Shown here piece after piece: positions 1 to 10,100 of a stretch of DNA of 64,000 bases. The position numbers and the translations under genes were made by a program. The stretch covers positions 5,117 through 69,116 of the forward strand of contig JANRIH010000011.1 of assembly GCA_033765145.1 (NCBI GenBank). The letters run 5' to 3'. Under the pieces are notes generated by a model. It saw nothing but the letters and a program-made list of their open reading frames with translations, was not told the origin of the DNA and did no database searches. Source of the DNA: JAGVSR01 sp033765145 (GTDB taxonomy: Bacteria > Pseudomonadota > Alphaproteobacteria > Rhizobiales > Hyphomicrobiaceae). The stretch's first letter is position 1, and every line of letters begins with the position of its first letter.

Positions 1-1115
1 TAGCAACTGGCGAGGCCAAGCGAGAGCCAGATCACTTTCGACACGATCCCAGCGAAGACGCCAAAGTGAAGTGCGGCAAGGACCATGTAGGCCGTGTTGC
101 CGAGAGATGGCCGAGTACCGAGTCCCGGCTTCTCGCCTTCAAACGCGCCGTTCACGCCATGATAGCCGTATTGAATCCATCCGAGATCGCCTTCGGGCGG
201 AAGAAACCACACGCCAATGCTCGCGTCGGCCCGGCCCCAGTGCTCGACTTCGAGAAACGTCGGGTCGGAGCCCGCGCGGCGCTGCCCGTCGGCAAGGACG
301 GCATCGAGGTTCGTCACGACCGCCGGCCGCTTGTCCTCTGTCGCGGGCGCGCCGCTCAGGATCTCGCCGACGCGCTCCTGATCGCCGCCGTAGGCGCTCA
401 ACGCCATGAGCGGGACGCCGAAGGAGAACGCGAACGACAGCATGGATCCCGAAAACGCGAGCAGAAAGGCGAAGGGCAGGCCCCAGCTTCCCGCGAGGAT
501 GTGGCGGTCGCGGGCATGGAGAAGGATATTGCCGGGGCGCGGAGCGACGAAGATGTCCTTCAGGAGATGGCGGTGCATGATGAGGCCGCTCACCGCCGCC
601 ACCATCATCGCGAGTCCAAGGAAGCCCGTCAGGATCAAACCCCAGGGCGCCGGGACATAAAGCTGGACATGGAGATCGACGAGGAAGCGCTGCAACGCGC
701 TCTTCTGGTCCTTGCCGAACACGTCGTCCGACCATCCCTCGATGCGCGAGACGACCTTGCCGCTCTCTGGCGCGACGAGAAAGCGAACGCCCTTCTCACC
801 CAATTCGCCGTCGAGCTTTTTCTCGTGGGTGTGAAAGAAGACCGACAGCGTGCCGTCCGGGACGATGAAAATGCCGACGTCGTCGCGGTACTTCGCGTCC
901 ACGGTCTCGGCGAGACCACGGATGGTGCGGTCCACCGGTTGCGTGAGGCCCTTCTGGTTCGCGGCGCCGCCCACGGACCATACGCCGATCTCGCGCGCGA
1001 ATACGGCGATCGCGCCGGTCAGCACGAGCGTGTAGAGGAGAAGACCGAGCGCCAGTCCCGACCACCCATGGATGGCGAAGAGCCGCTTCGTCTTCTTCTG
1101 TTCGAGGAAGCTCAT
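1..1115 (-). CDS. PepSY-associated membrane protein, C-terminus outside the window
   Basis: Inner-membrane protein of the PepSY-TM family, often encoded beside siderophore receptors and thought to act in reductive iron release or siderophore handling. The start ATG at 1115 gives MSFLEQKKTKRLFAIHGWSG, followed by a first membrane helix and a PepSY-type segment containing FFHTHEKKLDGE. Further helices follow (GLILTGFLGLAMMVAAVSG and WGLPFAFLLAFSGSMLSFAF), then LHFGVFAG, the usual start of the last helix. The frame is open to base 1, so about 371 residues are visible and the end is missing. It starts 22 bp after the stop of the small membrane protein upstream, which suggests an operon with the TonB receptor. 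The exact substrate is inference. Confidence 0.85.
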   Translation of the reverse strand, partial: MSFLEQKKTKRLFAIHGWSGLALGLLLYTLVLTGAIAVFAREIGVWSVGGAANQKGLTQPVDRTIRGLAETVDAKYRDDVGIFIVPDGTLSVFFHTHEKKLDGELGEKGVRFLVAPESGKVVSRIEGWSDDVFGKDQKSALQRFLVDLHVQLYVPAPWGLILTGFLGLAMMVAAVSGLIMHRHLLKDIFVAPRPGNILLHARDRHILAGSWGLPFAFLLAFSGSMLSFAFSFGVPLMALSAYGGDQERVGEILSGAPATEDKRPAVVTNLDAVLADGQRRAGSDPTFLEVEHWGRADASIGVWFLPPEGDLGWIQYGYHGVNGAFEGEKPGLGTRPSLGNTAYMVLAALHFGVFAGIVSKVIWLSLGLASC

Positions 1116-1137
1116 GTGGGCGTGGCACTCCGCAGGA

Positions 1138-1416
1138 TCAGGAAAGAATGGCGAGCGACACGGCGATCACCGCGAGCTGTGCGACCGTCACGACGGCGAG
1201 AGTTTTCGCCGCACGCGGCACGTCGTCGGCGAGGCAGGCATAGAAGAACGAAATCGACCAGACTAGCGGAAACGCGATGACGGGAAGCACGAGGTTGTCG
1301 ATGCGGCCGGCGCCTGCGGGGACGTAGTGGGGCATGGCGGCCAGAGTTGTCACGGCCGCGGCGAGCGCCAGGGGGCCAGCGACAAGTGCACGATGCATCG
1401 GTTCGCTCAAGCGCAT
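1138..1416 (-). CDS. small membrane protein of the siderophore locus
   Basis: Hypothetical protein of about 92 residues when started at MRLSEPMHRALVAGPLAL. The frame is open further upstream (to 1521), but those residues are basic and low in hydrophobicity. Three hydrophobic stretches are visible (residues about 9-28, 37-57 and 66-90), so it is probably a three-helix membrane protein. It lies between the TonB-dependent receptor and the PepSY protein on the same strand, with short gaps. This resembles the small membrane proteins often found in such iron-uptake operons. No specific function can be given. Confidence 0.6.
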   Translation of the reverse strand: MRLSEPMHRALVAGPLALAAAVTTLAAMPHYVPAGAGRIDNLVLPVIAFPLVWSISFFYACLADDVPRAAKTLAVVTVAQLAVIAVSLAILS

Positions 1417-1559
1417 GGTCGTTCCGCAAGGATGTCCGCTATGCATACTGTTTCCATCCAGTTTCAAGCGACGGCCAGCTCTCGTCAAGAGCCGGCCGTC
1501 GCGACGCCGCGTGTGACGCACGGGACGGGAAGGGAGGCGTCACGGTCGGCGCGGATCGA

Positions 1560-3917
1560 TCACCAGCTGTATTTGATCGTTCCCAATACCGTGCGGCCGG
1601 TGCCCAGATAGCAGACATCGAAGCAGCTGTAGGTCAGCTCGTCCTCGATGTTGTTGACGTTGAGGGCGAGGCGCCAGGCATCGAGCTCGTAGTCGACCAC
1701 GGCATCGAACAGCGTGAAATCCGGCACGCTGAACGCGGCACTGTTCGCGAGATCGCCGAACGATTCGCCGATGTAGCGAACGCCACCGCCGACGCCGAAG
1801 CCCTTCATCGGGCCGTTCTGCAGGCGATAGTGCATCCAGAGCGAGGCCGTTTCGAGCGGCACGAGCGGCAGCGTCTGTCCGACTTCCGCCGGGTCGCTGC
1901 TCTGGGTCGTGACGAGTTCGAAGAGCTTGCTGTAGGTCGCTATCACGTCGAGACCGGGGACGAGTTCCGCGGTCGCTTCGAGTTCCAATCCTCGTGAGAC
2001 GACTTCGCCGCGCGCGCTTGGCACGAAGGCGCTGTCGAAGGTCACGAAATTCTGGCGCGTGATGTCGAACAGCGCAGCCGTGAACATCCCCTTGAATGAC
2101 GACGGCTCGTACTTGACGCCAATTTCGTGCTGCTCGCCCGTTTCGGGATCGAATGGCTGGCCGGACAAGGGATCGACGGTCCCGGTTGGGAAGAACGATT
2201 GGGCATAGCTGTAGTAGGGCGCCAGTCCGCTCGGATCGCGATACATGACGGCACCGCGCCATGTGAACGCCTCGTCATTCTTCACAGTGTCGCCGGCGAA
2301 CAGCTTGTCGTCGAAGTCGGTCATAGCCCAGTCGTAACGGCCGCCCACCGTGACGATGACCCGCTCCGCGATCTTCGCCTGGTCCTGGATATAGAGGCCG
2401 GTCTGCTCGAGCACGGTATCGGAGTCGTTGTAGAGCGCGGGATCGACGATCACGGCCGTTCCATAGACGGGATTGTCGAGATTGAGACGTGGTGCTGCGG
2501 CAAACCCGAAGCCGCTCTGCTGCTCGTAGTAGTTCCGCTGGTAGTCGACGCCCGCAATCAGAGTATGCGATGCGATCCCGGTCGAGAACCGGGACTGCAC
2601 ATAGGTGTCGGTCGTGAATGCCAGGTGCGTCTCGTCGGACGTGAACGTCGAGCGATCGATCGTGATGCCGCCATCGGGCGACCCCGCGCTGAAGAGCGTC
2701 TTGTAGTCGACGTCGAGTGATGCGACGCGCGCGGTGTGGTAGACCTTCCATGCGCTATCGAAGGCATGTTCGAGGATGTAGCCCGCGGACCACTGATCGC
2801 GGTCAAACTTGTCGTAGTCGGGCTCACCGACGAACAGATCACGACGCTTCTTCGCCTGAGGATTGGGCATATAGGTGCCGCTCGCGGGGATGGTGTCGTC
2901 CTTGCGGTACTGCCCGAGAAGGGTGAGGCTCGTTGCGGCATTCGGACGCCAGGTGATGGCCGGCGCCACGAACACTTCTTCCTGTTCGGTATAGTCCACC
3001 TGTGTGTCGCTATCGCTGTAGAGACCTGTCAAACGATAGAGCAGACTGCCATCGGTCGTGACGGGACCCGAGAAATCGAAGGCTGTCTCGAAGCGATTGT
3101 GGTTGCCGAACCGAAGTTCGACTTCGTTCAACGACGTTTCCAGCGGACGCTTGGAGATCACGTTGATCATGCCGCCGACATTGCCTTGACCATAGAGCAT
3201 CGACGCAGGTCCGCGCAGGACTTCGATGCGTTCCGCTCCGTAGGGCTCGACCTTCCATACGGCCCAGGAATTGTTGTTTCGCGTGATCATGCCATCGACG
3301 AAAAAGCCCGGCTGATAGGCGTCGAAGCCGCGGATATTCAGCCAATCGAACCGGGTATCGATCCCGAACGAGTTTGCGACGACGCCCGGCGTGTAGCGCA
3401 CAGCTTCATTAATGGTCGTCGCACGCTGCTGCTCGATGCGATCGGCCGTGATCACGGAGACCGACTGCGGCGTCTCGATCAGGGGCGTGTCGGTCTTGGT
3501 GCCGGTTGCTGTGCGCTTGGCGACGATGCCGTTCACGGGGCCTGTCGCGCTCTCGGCACCTGACCCGGAGGCGGTCTCGCTCGATGATGTACCTCCTGCG
3601 CTCGCCGAGTCGTTTGCGGCGAACGGATCGGAGGCGACGCTTTCACCCATCGGTTCCGGAATACCGTCAGATGTCGCGGACTTGTTCGGTTGCGATGGGG
3701 CTGAGGCCTGAGTTGACTTCTTCTTTTTTGGCTTCGGAGCCGTCGGTTCGGCCGCCTGTTCGGTGATGACCTCGACCTCGGGAAGGGTTCCGGACGATCC
3801 GGATTCTGCGGTGGGGATTTCCGAGGGATTTTGCTGCTGCTGCGCGAACGCGGGTCCGACAGCCATCGTCACGGCAAGCGACGCTGACGCAAGATGCGCC
3901 ACACTACGCCTCATCAT
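1560..3917 (-). CDS. TonB-dependent siderophore receptor (FhuA/FpvA class)
   Basis: Outer-membrane gated barrel for ferric-siderophore uptake, 785 residues, normal for the family. The start at MMRRSVAHLASASLAVTMAV has a GGAGAG ribosome site just upstream and gives a clear signal peptide ending at AFAQ. A Pro/Ser/Lys-rich linker follows. The plug domain starts near PLIETPQSVSVIT and contains GAERIEVLRGPASMLYGQG and GGMINVISKRP. The C-terminal barrel ends in GTIKYSW with a terminal aromatic residue, as expected for barrel insertion. A Cys pair near the end (SCFDVCY) is typical of ferrichrome-type receptors. There is no N-terminal signalling domain, so transcriptional signalling through an ECF sigma factor is unlikely. 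The ligand is unknown. I see no convincing Fur, RirA or Irr box upstream. Confidence 0.93.
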   Translation of the reverse strand: MMRRSVAHLASASLAVTMAVGPAFAQQQQNPSEIPTAESGSSGTLPEVEVITEQAAEPTAPKPKKKKSTQASAPSQPNKSATSDGIPEPMGESVASDPFAANDSASAGGTSSSETASGSGAESATGPVNGIVAKRTATGTKTDTPLIETPQSVSVITADRIEQQRATTINEAVRYTPGVVANSFGIDTRFDWLNIRGFDAYQPGFFVDGMITRNNNSWAVWKVEPYGAERIEVLRGPASMLYGQGNVGGMINVISKRPLETSLNEVELRFGNHNRFETAFDFSGPVTTDGSLLYRLTGLYSDSDTQVDYTEQEEVFVAPAITWRPNAATSLTLLGQYRKDDTIPASGTYMPNPQAKKRRDLFVGEPDYDKFDRDQWSAGYILEHAFDSAWKVYHTARVASLDVDYKTLFSAGSPDGGITIDRSTFTSDETHLAFTTDTYVQSRFSTGIASHTLIAGVDYQRNYYEQQSGFGFAAAPRLNLDNPVYGTAVIVDPALYNDSDTVLEQTGLYIQDQAKIAERVIVTVGGRYDWAMTDFDDKLFAGDTVKNDEAFTWRGAVMYRDPSGLAPYYSYAQSFFPTGTVDPLSGQPFDPETGEQHEIGVKYEPSSFKGMFTAALFDITRQNFVTFDSAFVPSARGEVVSRGLELEATAELVPGLDVIATYSKLFELVTTQSSDPAEVGQTLPLVPLETASLWMHYRLQNGPMKGFGVGGGVRYIGESFGDLANSAAFSVPDFTLFDAVVDYELDAWRLALNVNNIEDELTYSCFDVCYLGTGRTVLGTIKYSW

Positions 3918-4112
3918 TTCACTCTCCTGATCGCCGGGATTCAAGGTCCCGGTATCCATACTTCCTCGATAAGGTATTAGTGCCACCTCCGTCTCGCACC
4001 CGAAAGTGCAAAATCGCCACACGTTCACCTTTTGTTGATTCTTTTGGTATGGCTTTGTTGCAAACCGGAGCCGTCCGCATTTTTTCGCGACCGGCGCCCT
4101 CTCGCGGCTTGT

Positions 4113-6647
4113 TTAAACCCTCGCGCCGCGCAAGCGCAGCGCGTTTCCAACCACGCTCACAGATGAGAGCGCCATCGCGGCCGCAGCGACGACGGGCGAG
4201 AGCATGAGATCGAGTGCGGGATACAGAAGCCCCGCGGCCAGCGGTACGCCAGCGGCGTTGTAGGCAAAAGCGAACATGAGGTTCTGCCGGATGTTCGCCA
4301 TGGTCGCGACCGAGAGACGCCGGGCGCGAACAATGCCGATGAGGTCGCCCTTCACGAGTGTCACGCCCGCGCTTTCCATGGCGATGTCCGTGCCCGTTCC
4401 CATCGCGATGCCGACATCGGCCGCCGCGAGTGCGGGGGCGTCGTTGATGCCATCACCCGCCATGGCCACGATGCGCCCTTCTTCGCGGAGCCGCGCAACG
4501 ATCCGCGCCTTGTCCTCCGGCAGCACGTCCGCTTCGACATTCATGATGCCGAGCTTGGCCGCGATCGTGCGCGCCGTCGTCGCGTTGTCTCCCGTCAGCA
4601 TGATGACGCGAACGCCTTCGGCCCGGAGCGCCGACACGGCTTCGAGGGCCGTCTCCTTGATGGGATCGGCGATTGCGATCACGCCACCCAAACGGCCGTC
4701 GAGCGCGACGAAGATCACGGTCGCGCCGTCCTGGCGCATGTCATGTGCTACGCTTTCGAGCGCGCGCGTGTCGATCGTTGCGTCCGCCATGATGCCGGCG
4801 TTTCCGATGACGACGCGCCGTCCGTCAACGCGACCCGTGACGCCCTTCCCGACGGGCGACGCGAAGTCGTCGACGGCCGACAGCGTGACACCGCGCTCGC
4901 GGGCCTTCGCGACGATCGCGGCAGCCAAGGGATGCTCGCTCGCGACTTCGAGGCTCGCGGCAAGTCGTAGGAGCTCGCTTTCGGCAATGCCGCCCGTCAC
5001 TTGAATCGCGATCACGCTTGGCCGTCCCTCGGTCAATGTGCCCGTCTTGTCGACGACGAGGGTATCGACCTTTTCCATCCGTTCCAGCGCTTCGGCGTCT
5101 TTGATGAGAACGCCCATCTCCGCTCCGCGTCCGACGCCTACCATGATCGACATGGGCGTCGCGAGGCCGAGAGCGCAGGGGCACGCGATGATCAACACGG
5201 ATACGGCTGCGATGAGACCGTAGGTGAAGCGTGGCTCGGGGCCGAAAGCGCTCCAGGCCGCGAACGTCATCAACGCGATGGCAATGACGGCGGGAACGAA
5301 CCACGCCGACACCTGATCAGCGAGGCGCTGGATCGGGGCGCGGCTGCGCTGAGCGCTCGCGACCATCGCGACGATCCGTGCCAGCATGGTGTCGCGTCCG
5401 ACCTTTCCGGCGCGCATGACGAAGGCACCCGACTGGTTCATCGTTCCGCCAATCACCCCGTCGCCCGCTGCTTTCGTCACCGGCATCGCTTCGCCCGTGA
5501 TCATCGATTGATCGACGGCGCTCCGCCCTTCGACGATTTCGCCGTCGACGGGGACCCGCTCTCCGGGACGAACACGCAAACGATCGCCTACGACCACGAG
5601 TTCAAGTGCGATGTCGCTTTCGCTGCCATCCGTTGCGATCCGCCGCGCGACCTTGGGCGCAAGATCGAGAAGCGCTCGAATGGCGCCGCTCGTCTTGTCG
5701 CGGGCCTTCAATTCGAGGATCTGACCGAGCAGCACGAGTACGGTGATGACGGCGGCGGCTTCGAAATAGACAGGAACGGCGCCGTGGTCTCCCAGCACGG
5801 CAGGTGGGAATAGTCCCGGCGCGAGCGTCGCAACGACACTGTAGAGCCACGCCACGCCCGTGCCGATCGCGATCAGCGTGAACATGTTCAGATGACCCGA
5901 CTTGATCGACGTCCAGCCACGCTCCAAGAACGGCCAGCCACACCAGAGAACGACGGGTGTCGCCAAGATGAGCCCGACCCAATTCGACACGTGTGGATTG
6001 ATGTGCGCAGCGAAGGGGACGAGATGCGCGCCCATTTCGAGCGCAAAGACAGGGAGCGTCAGGGCGAGGGCGATCCAGAACCGGCGCGTCATGTCGGCGA
6101 GTTCTGGATTGGGTCCCGTGTCGGCACTTGCGGTTTCGGGTTCGAGCGCCATTCCGCAGATGGGGCAGGACCCCGGACCGATCTGGCGGATCTCGGGGTG
6201 CATCGGGCAGGTGTAGATGGCGCCTTCGACCGCGGGCGGCTCGGGGCGCTCGGTCAAGTACACTTGTGGATCGGCGTCGAACTTCGTTTTGCAGTGCGCG
6301 GAGCAGAAATGGACTGTTGTCCCATCATGACGCGAGTGATGCTTCGACGTCGTGGGGTCGACCATCATCCCGCAGACGGGATCGCGTATGGGCCCGGGCC
6401 GAATCTTCGTGGTCGGTGCGTGCGCCGGATACGTGCTGTCATTCTGTTTGTGAAGCACATGACTTTGGCCGCCACAGCAATCGTGCGCGGCACCGGCGGC
6501 TGGCCGATCCGGACCACGTTCATGAGATTGCTCATGGGGCACGCCGTTCGAGTCACCGGGCGGATGGGCCTGCGGATGACACGCCGCCGATCCGCGGCCG
6601 AGTGGTTCGGGATTGCTTGTCGGCCTTTTAGTTGTCTCATCAGCCAT
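4113..6647 (-). CDS. copA: copper-translocating P1B-type ATPase with YHS and CPMHP metal-binding N-terminus
   Basis: ATP-driven export of Cu(I) (possibly Ag) across the inner membrane, 844 residues. ATG 6647 follows an AAGGGGGC ribosome site. Upstream in-frame codons overlap the operator and are not used. The N-terminus is His/Cys-rich (HDCCGGQSH). It is followed by a YHS domain (DPVCGMMVDP) and a heavy-metal-binding domain (YTCPMHPEIRQ, GSCPICGMALEP). The usual ferredoxin-like HMA domain with GMTCxxC is absent. The ATPase core has CPCALGLATP (transmembrane metal site), VDKTGTLTEG (phosphorylated Asp), SEHPLAAAI and GDGINDAPALAAADVG. It is divergent from csoR and shares its operator, so it is probably induced by copper through CsoR derepression. 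Confidence 0.95.
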   Translation of the reverse strand: MADETTKRPTSNPEPLGRGSAACHPQAHPPGDSNGVPHEQSHERGPDRPAAGAAHDCCGGQSHVLHKQNDSTYPAHAPTTKIRPGPIRDPVCGMMVDPTTSKHHSRHDGTTVHFCSAHCKTKFDADPQVYLTERPEPPAVEGAIYTCPMHPEIRQIGPGSCPICGMALEPETASADTGPNPELADMTRRFWIALALTLPVFALEMGAHLVPFAAHINPHVSNWVGLILATPVVLWCGWPFLERGWTSIKSGHLNMFTLIAIGTGVAWLYSVVATLAPGLFPPAVLGDHGAVPVYFEAAAVITVLVLLGQILELKARDKTSGAIRALLDLAPKVARRIATDGSESDIALELVVVGDRLRVRPGERVPVDGEIVEGRSAVDQSMITGEAMPVTKAAGDGVIGGTMNQSGAFVMRAGKVGRDTMLARIVAMVASAQRSRAPIQRLADQVSAWFVPAVIAIALMTFAAWSAFGPEPRFTYGLIAAVSVLIIACPCALGLATPMSIMVGVGRGAEMGVLIKDAEALERMEKVDTLVVDKTGTLTEGRPSVIAIQVTGGIAESELLRLAASLEVASEHPLAAAIVAKARERGVTLSAVDDFASPVGKGVTGRVDGRRVVIGNAGIMADATIDTRALESVAHDMRQDGATVIFVALDGRLGGVIAIADPIKETALEAVSALRAEGVRVIMLTGDNATTARTIAAKLGIMNVEADVLPEDKARIVARLREEGRIVAMAGDGINDAPALAAADVGIAMGTGTDIAMESAGVTLVKGDLIGIVRARRLSVATMANIRQNLMFAFAYNAAGVPLAAGLLYPALDLMLSPVVAAAAMALSSVSVVGNALRLRGARV

Positions 6648-6662
6648 GGCTGCGCCCCCTTG

Positions 6663-6722
6663 ATACCCCACCCGGGTATGCTGGCACACTTGACACCTAT
6701 ACCCCGTATAGGTATCTGTCAA
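6663..6722. promoter_or_regulatory. candidate CsoR operators and overlapping divergent promoters
   Basis: Two G/C-tract dyads lie between copA and csoR. The first is ATACCC-CACCC-GGGTAT (6663-6679). The second is CCTATA-CCCCG-TATAGG (6696-6712), nested inside outer arms TTGACA (6690-6695) and TGTCAA (6717-6722). The outer arms double as -35 boxes for both directions. On the + strand TTGACA is 17 bp from TATCTG (6713-6718), which would start transcription at about 6725, the A of the csoR ATG, giving a leaderless mRNA. CsoR/RcnR-family operators are known to be A/T-flanked G/C tracts. Binding itself is inference. Confidence 0.65.
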
Positions 6723-6724
6723 GT

Positions 6725-7000
6725 ATGAACGAGGATACCAAGGACGTCTGCCGGAAACGACTGACCAAGGTCGAAGGTCAGGTGCGAGGGATTGCCCGGA
6801 TGATCGACGAAGGGCGGTACTGCATCGACGTTCTGACGCAGCTGGCTGCCGTCCGGGCCGCGCTTCGAAAGGTCGAGGAAGCCGTGCTCAAGGATCACAT
6901 CCAGCATTGCGTCGCCCACGCGATGGCGAGCGGTAGCGAGACCGAACAGTCGCAGAAGATCGCCGAGTTGATGGACGTCATCGAGCGCGCACAGCGCTGA
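6725..7000 (+). CDS. csoR: copper-sensing repressor CsoR
   Basis: DUF156/CsoR-RcnR family repressor of 91 residues, all-helical and normally a tetramer. It shows the family signature RLTKVEGQVRGIARMI. The copper ligands have the Cys-His-Cys spacing typical of Cu(I) CsoR: C33, H58 and C62 (25 and 4 residues apart). This argues for copper rather than nickel or formaldehyde sensing. The start ATG 6725 is chosen because it matches the family N-terminus and lies just after the promoter. The upstream in-frame codons run through the operator. No ribosome site precedes it, consistent with a leaderless transcript. It is divergent from copA and probably represses both. Confidence 0.95.
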   Translation: MNEDTKDVCRKRLTKVEGQVRGIARMIDEGRYCIDVLTQLAAVRAALRKVEEAVLKDHIQHCVAHAMASGSETEQSQKIAELMDVIERAQR

Positions 7001-7092
7001 GGACGCGCCTGTCGCTCTGAGCTTCGACCAGCGCTTCTCGGCATTCGCTGCCTGCGCGGGGTCATGCGTCTCTGCAGCATGAGGTCAGAATC

Positions 7093-7132
7093 GCCGTCCG
7101 AGTTCCAACCCATCGGGTTGAACTCGGACGGC
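7093..7132. terminator. long hairpin between convergent csoR and the RTX gene
   Basis: Inverted repeat with left arm GCCGTCCGAGTTC(C)AACCC and right arm GGGTTGAACTCGGACGGC. This is an 18-bp stem with one bulged C and a 3-base loop. It lies between two convergent genes. No T-run follows on either strand, so it is a terminator-like hairpin rather than a textbook Rho-independent terminator. Confidence 0.55.
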
Positions 7133-7145
7133 AAATTCGCTCGCG

Positions 7146-10100
7146 TCAGATGATCTGGAAGTCCGCCGACGTGAGAGTCGGCTTCGTCGAGAGGATGGCA
7201 AACTGCGTCGCGCCACCGGCGGCGTTGCCGTTGGTGTCGTATATGAGGGCGCCGGTCGTGGTGTTGTAAATGATCCGGTCGTCCGCATCCGTGGCCGTGC
7301 CGGTGGCGTTGGCCTTGAAGGCCGCCGCCGCAAGCGCGCCTGCCGCGAGTGCCGTGAAGAGACCCGCGCCTGTGTTCTCGAGGAAGATCTGATCGTTCTG
7401 GCCCGTGTTCGAGAAGTCGAGAAGGGTGTCGATATTCGACGCGCTCAGGACCGAGTTGAACACGAACACGTCGTTGTCGGCGCCGCCGGCCAGTGTGTCG
7501 TTGCCGAGACCGCCGTTGACTGTATCGGCGCCAGCCAGGCCATAGACGGCGTCGTTGCCGTCGAAGGCGCGCAGGATATTGACGCCCGCATTGCCGTAGA
7601 TCTCCTGGGCGAAGTCGTTGCCCGTGAGGTTGATGGCACCGGTACCCGCCGGGTTCGTCGTTACAAGCCGCTCGACGTGGTCGTCGGCCTGCAGCGTGAA
7701 GTTCACGGTCGAGCGTACGATATCGAGCGTGCCTTCGGCCGCTCCTTCGAAGATGTTGTCCATGGCATTGTCGACGAAATAAATGTCGTTGCCGCCAAAG
7801 CCGTAGAGCATGTCGGCGCCGGCGCCGCCGTCGAGCGTGTTGGCACCCGCGTTACCGTTCAACGTGTTGGCGATATTGCTGCCGGTCAGGTTGATCGCGC
7901 CGGTCCCGAGGACGTTGGTCGTTTCGAGCGTCTCGACATCCGAAGTCATCCCGAGGCTGTACGACACACTCGTCCTGACGGCATCCGCGGTGCCGTTACC
8001 GGAGGTCTCTGTCACGACATCGGACTGGGTGTCGACGGTGTAGGTGTCGTTGCCGGCGCCACCAACGAGCGAGTCATTGCCCGTTCCGCCGTCGAGGATG
8101 TCGTTGCCGAGACCGCCGAGGGCCGAGTCATTGCCGCCGCCGCCGAAGAAGGTCTGCGCGAACGCATTCCCGAGATCGTTCAATACATCGTTGGCGCCCG
8201 TTCCAGTGATCGTCTGATCGCCGGAGAAGAGCGGGTAGATGCTGACCTGCGGAGCCGTGCCGGTGAACGTGTTGGTGCCGATCTGACTCGAGAGATCGAC
8301 GACGGCGTCGAGAGCGCCCATGCCGATCTGCTCGAGGGAGTTGTTCGTGAACGTGTTCCCGTTGATCGAGAGACCGTCGGGGCCGTCGGCCGCAAGACCG
8401 ACCGTGTTGTCCTCGAACGTATTGCCGGTGACGGTCGCGGCCGTGCCGGGGTTGATGAAGGCGCCGGTCGCCCAATCCGTCACGTAGTTGTCGTCGATGA
8501 CGAGGCCCGTGCGGCCGCTGTCGGTCACGATACCGCGCGTGCCGGTGACGTTTGCACCTTCGATGCGGGTATTCGTGATCGTGACGTTGTCGGCCTGAAC
8601 GAATGCCCCCGTCGTCTCGCCCGTGAACGTCGCGCCGTTCGTGATGCGGAAGCCGTCGATGACGACGCCATCCGCCAGAATGTGGAAGCCGCCACTGAGT
8701 ATGGATTCGGCCCCCCGCGAACCCGTGCCGGAAATGCCGTCATTCGCGCCGAGGATCGTGACCTGCTTGTTGACCGACACGGCCTCGGTGTAGGTGCCGG
8801 CCGCGACGAGGATCGTATCCCCGGGCGAAGCGGCGTCGATCGCTGCCTGGATGGTCGCGAAGCCGCTGCCGCCGACCAGCAGAACCTTCGCACCGTTGAA
8901 GTCGAGGATCTCGACGCTCGTCAGTGTGTCCGTGCCGTCGGTGCCGACGTTGTCGGTGACGGTCGTCGTCAGGCCCGATGCCGTGACCGTATAGTTGGAG
9001 AATGGGCCCGAGAACTTGGCAGTATCCGTCCCCGAACCGGCCTGGATGGTGTCGTTTCCTGATCCGCCTGTGATCGTGTCGTTGCCGTTTTCGGCGACCA
9101 GGAGGTCGTCGCCGCCGCGGCCATCGAGGATGTCGGCATCGACCGCGGTCGAGCTTTCGAACGGGTTGCCGGCCGCATTGTCGTCGAGGTAGTCGCTTCC
9201 CGCCGTTCCGAGCAGCGTATCGCTTCCCTCGCCGCCCAGCACCTGCACGAAGTCCTGCGCGACGTTGGCGGGGACGACCGGTGTCACGGTACCCGTCGCA
9301 ACTTCCGCGTCGAACGTGAACCCCGTCGTCAGGTTGCGCAGGTTGTAGTCCGTTCCGACATTCTCGAAATTCGTGTCCGTAATGCCCGACGCCACCAGAC
9401 CGAAGTTGATCCCGCCCGAGAAGCCGGTACCCGCGTTGATGATCGTGTTGTCGTCGATCGAGAGGGTCGAGGATCCTGCGACGTCGAGGTTGACGGCCGT
9501 GCGGGTCGACTGGAAGGTGTTGCCTTCGAGCGTCAGGCTGACGCCTCCGCCGTCGAACCAGTAGCCGCGGCCCCAGGCCGCCGTCGTCGTCAGGCCCGTA
9601 CTCGTTCCCGAGATGAGGCTGTCGGTCACGGTGATCGAGCCGGAGCCGATCGGCTGGCTGGAAATCGCACGGTCATCGATGCCGTTTGCGCCACCCGCGA
9701 CCGTCGACCAGAAGATCGAGTTCGTGACGACGTTGTCGCCGCCACCCGACGTCGAGGAGAAGAACAGCGTCGGACCCGACGGGCCCCCGCCCGTCGTGGT
9801 CGCGTCGTTCAGGAACCGCAGGCCGTCAATCGTCACGCCCGGAACCGAAACCGTCGAGCGCCCGATGATCGTCGCCTCGCCCACGCCGCCTGACGCATCG
9901 CGCCCGCCGCCCGTGCCGGCAACACCATACTTCGCTCCGAGAACCGTCACCGCCTTGTTGAACTGGACGTCTTCGTCGTAAGTGCCGGCCGTGATGAAGA
10001 TGGTATCACCGGGCGAGGCGGCGTCGATCGCGGCCTGAATGGTGGCATATCCGCTGCCGCCCACGATGAGCACATTCGTGCCGTTGAAGTTCAAAACCTC

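Noticed and set aside
66..1280. A 404-codon + strand frame at the left edge
   Set aside because: The opposite strand encodes a PepSY membrane protein with clear motifs, and the + frame translation is charged and featureless.
3918..4112. Fur, RirA or Irr box before the TonB receptor
   Set aside because: AT-rich stretches such as GATTCTTTTGGTAT are present, but none matches a known box well enough to claim.
7677..9062. A 461-codon open frame on the + strand opposite the RTX beta-helix gene
   Set aside because: Codon-bias shadow of the repeat-rich gene, with no ribosome site and no recognisable protein.
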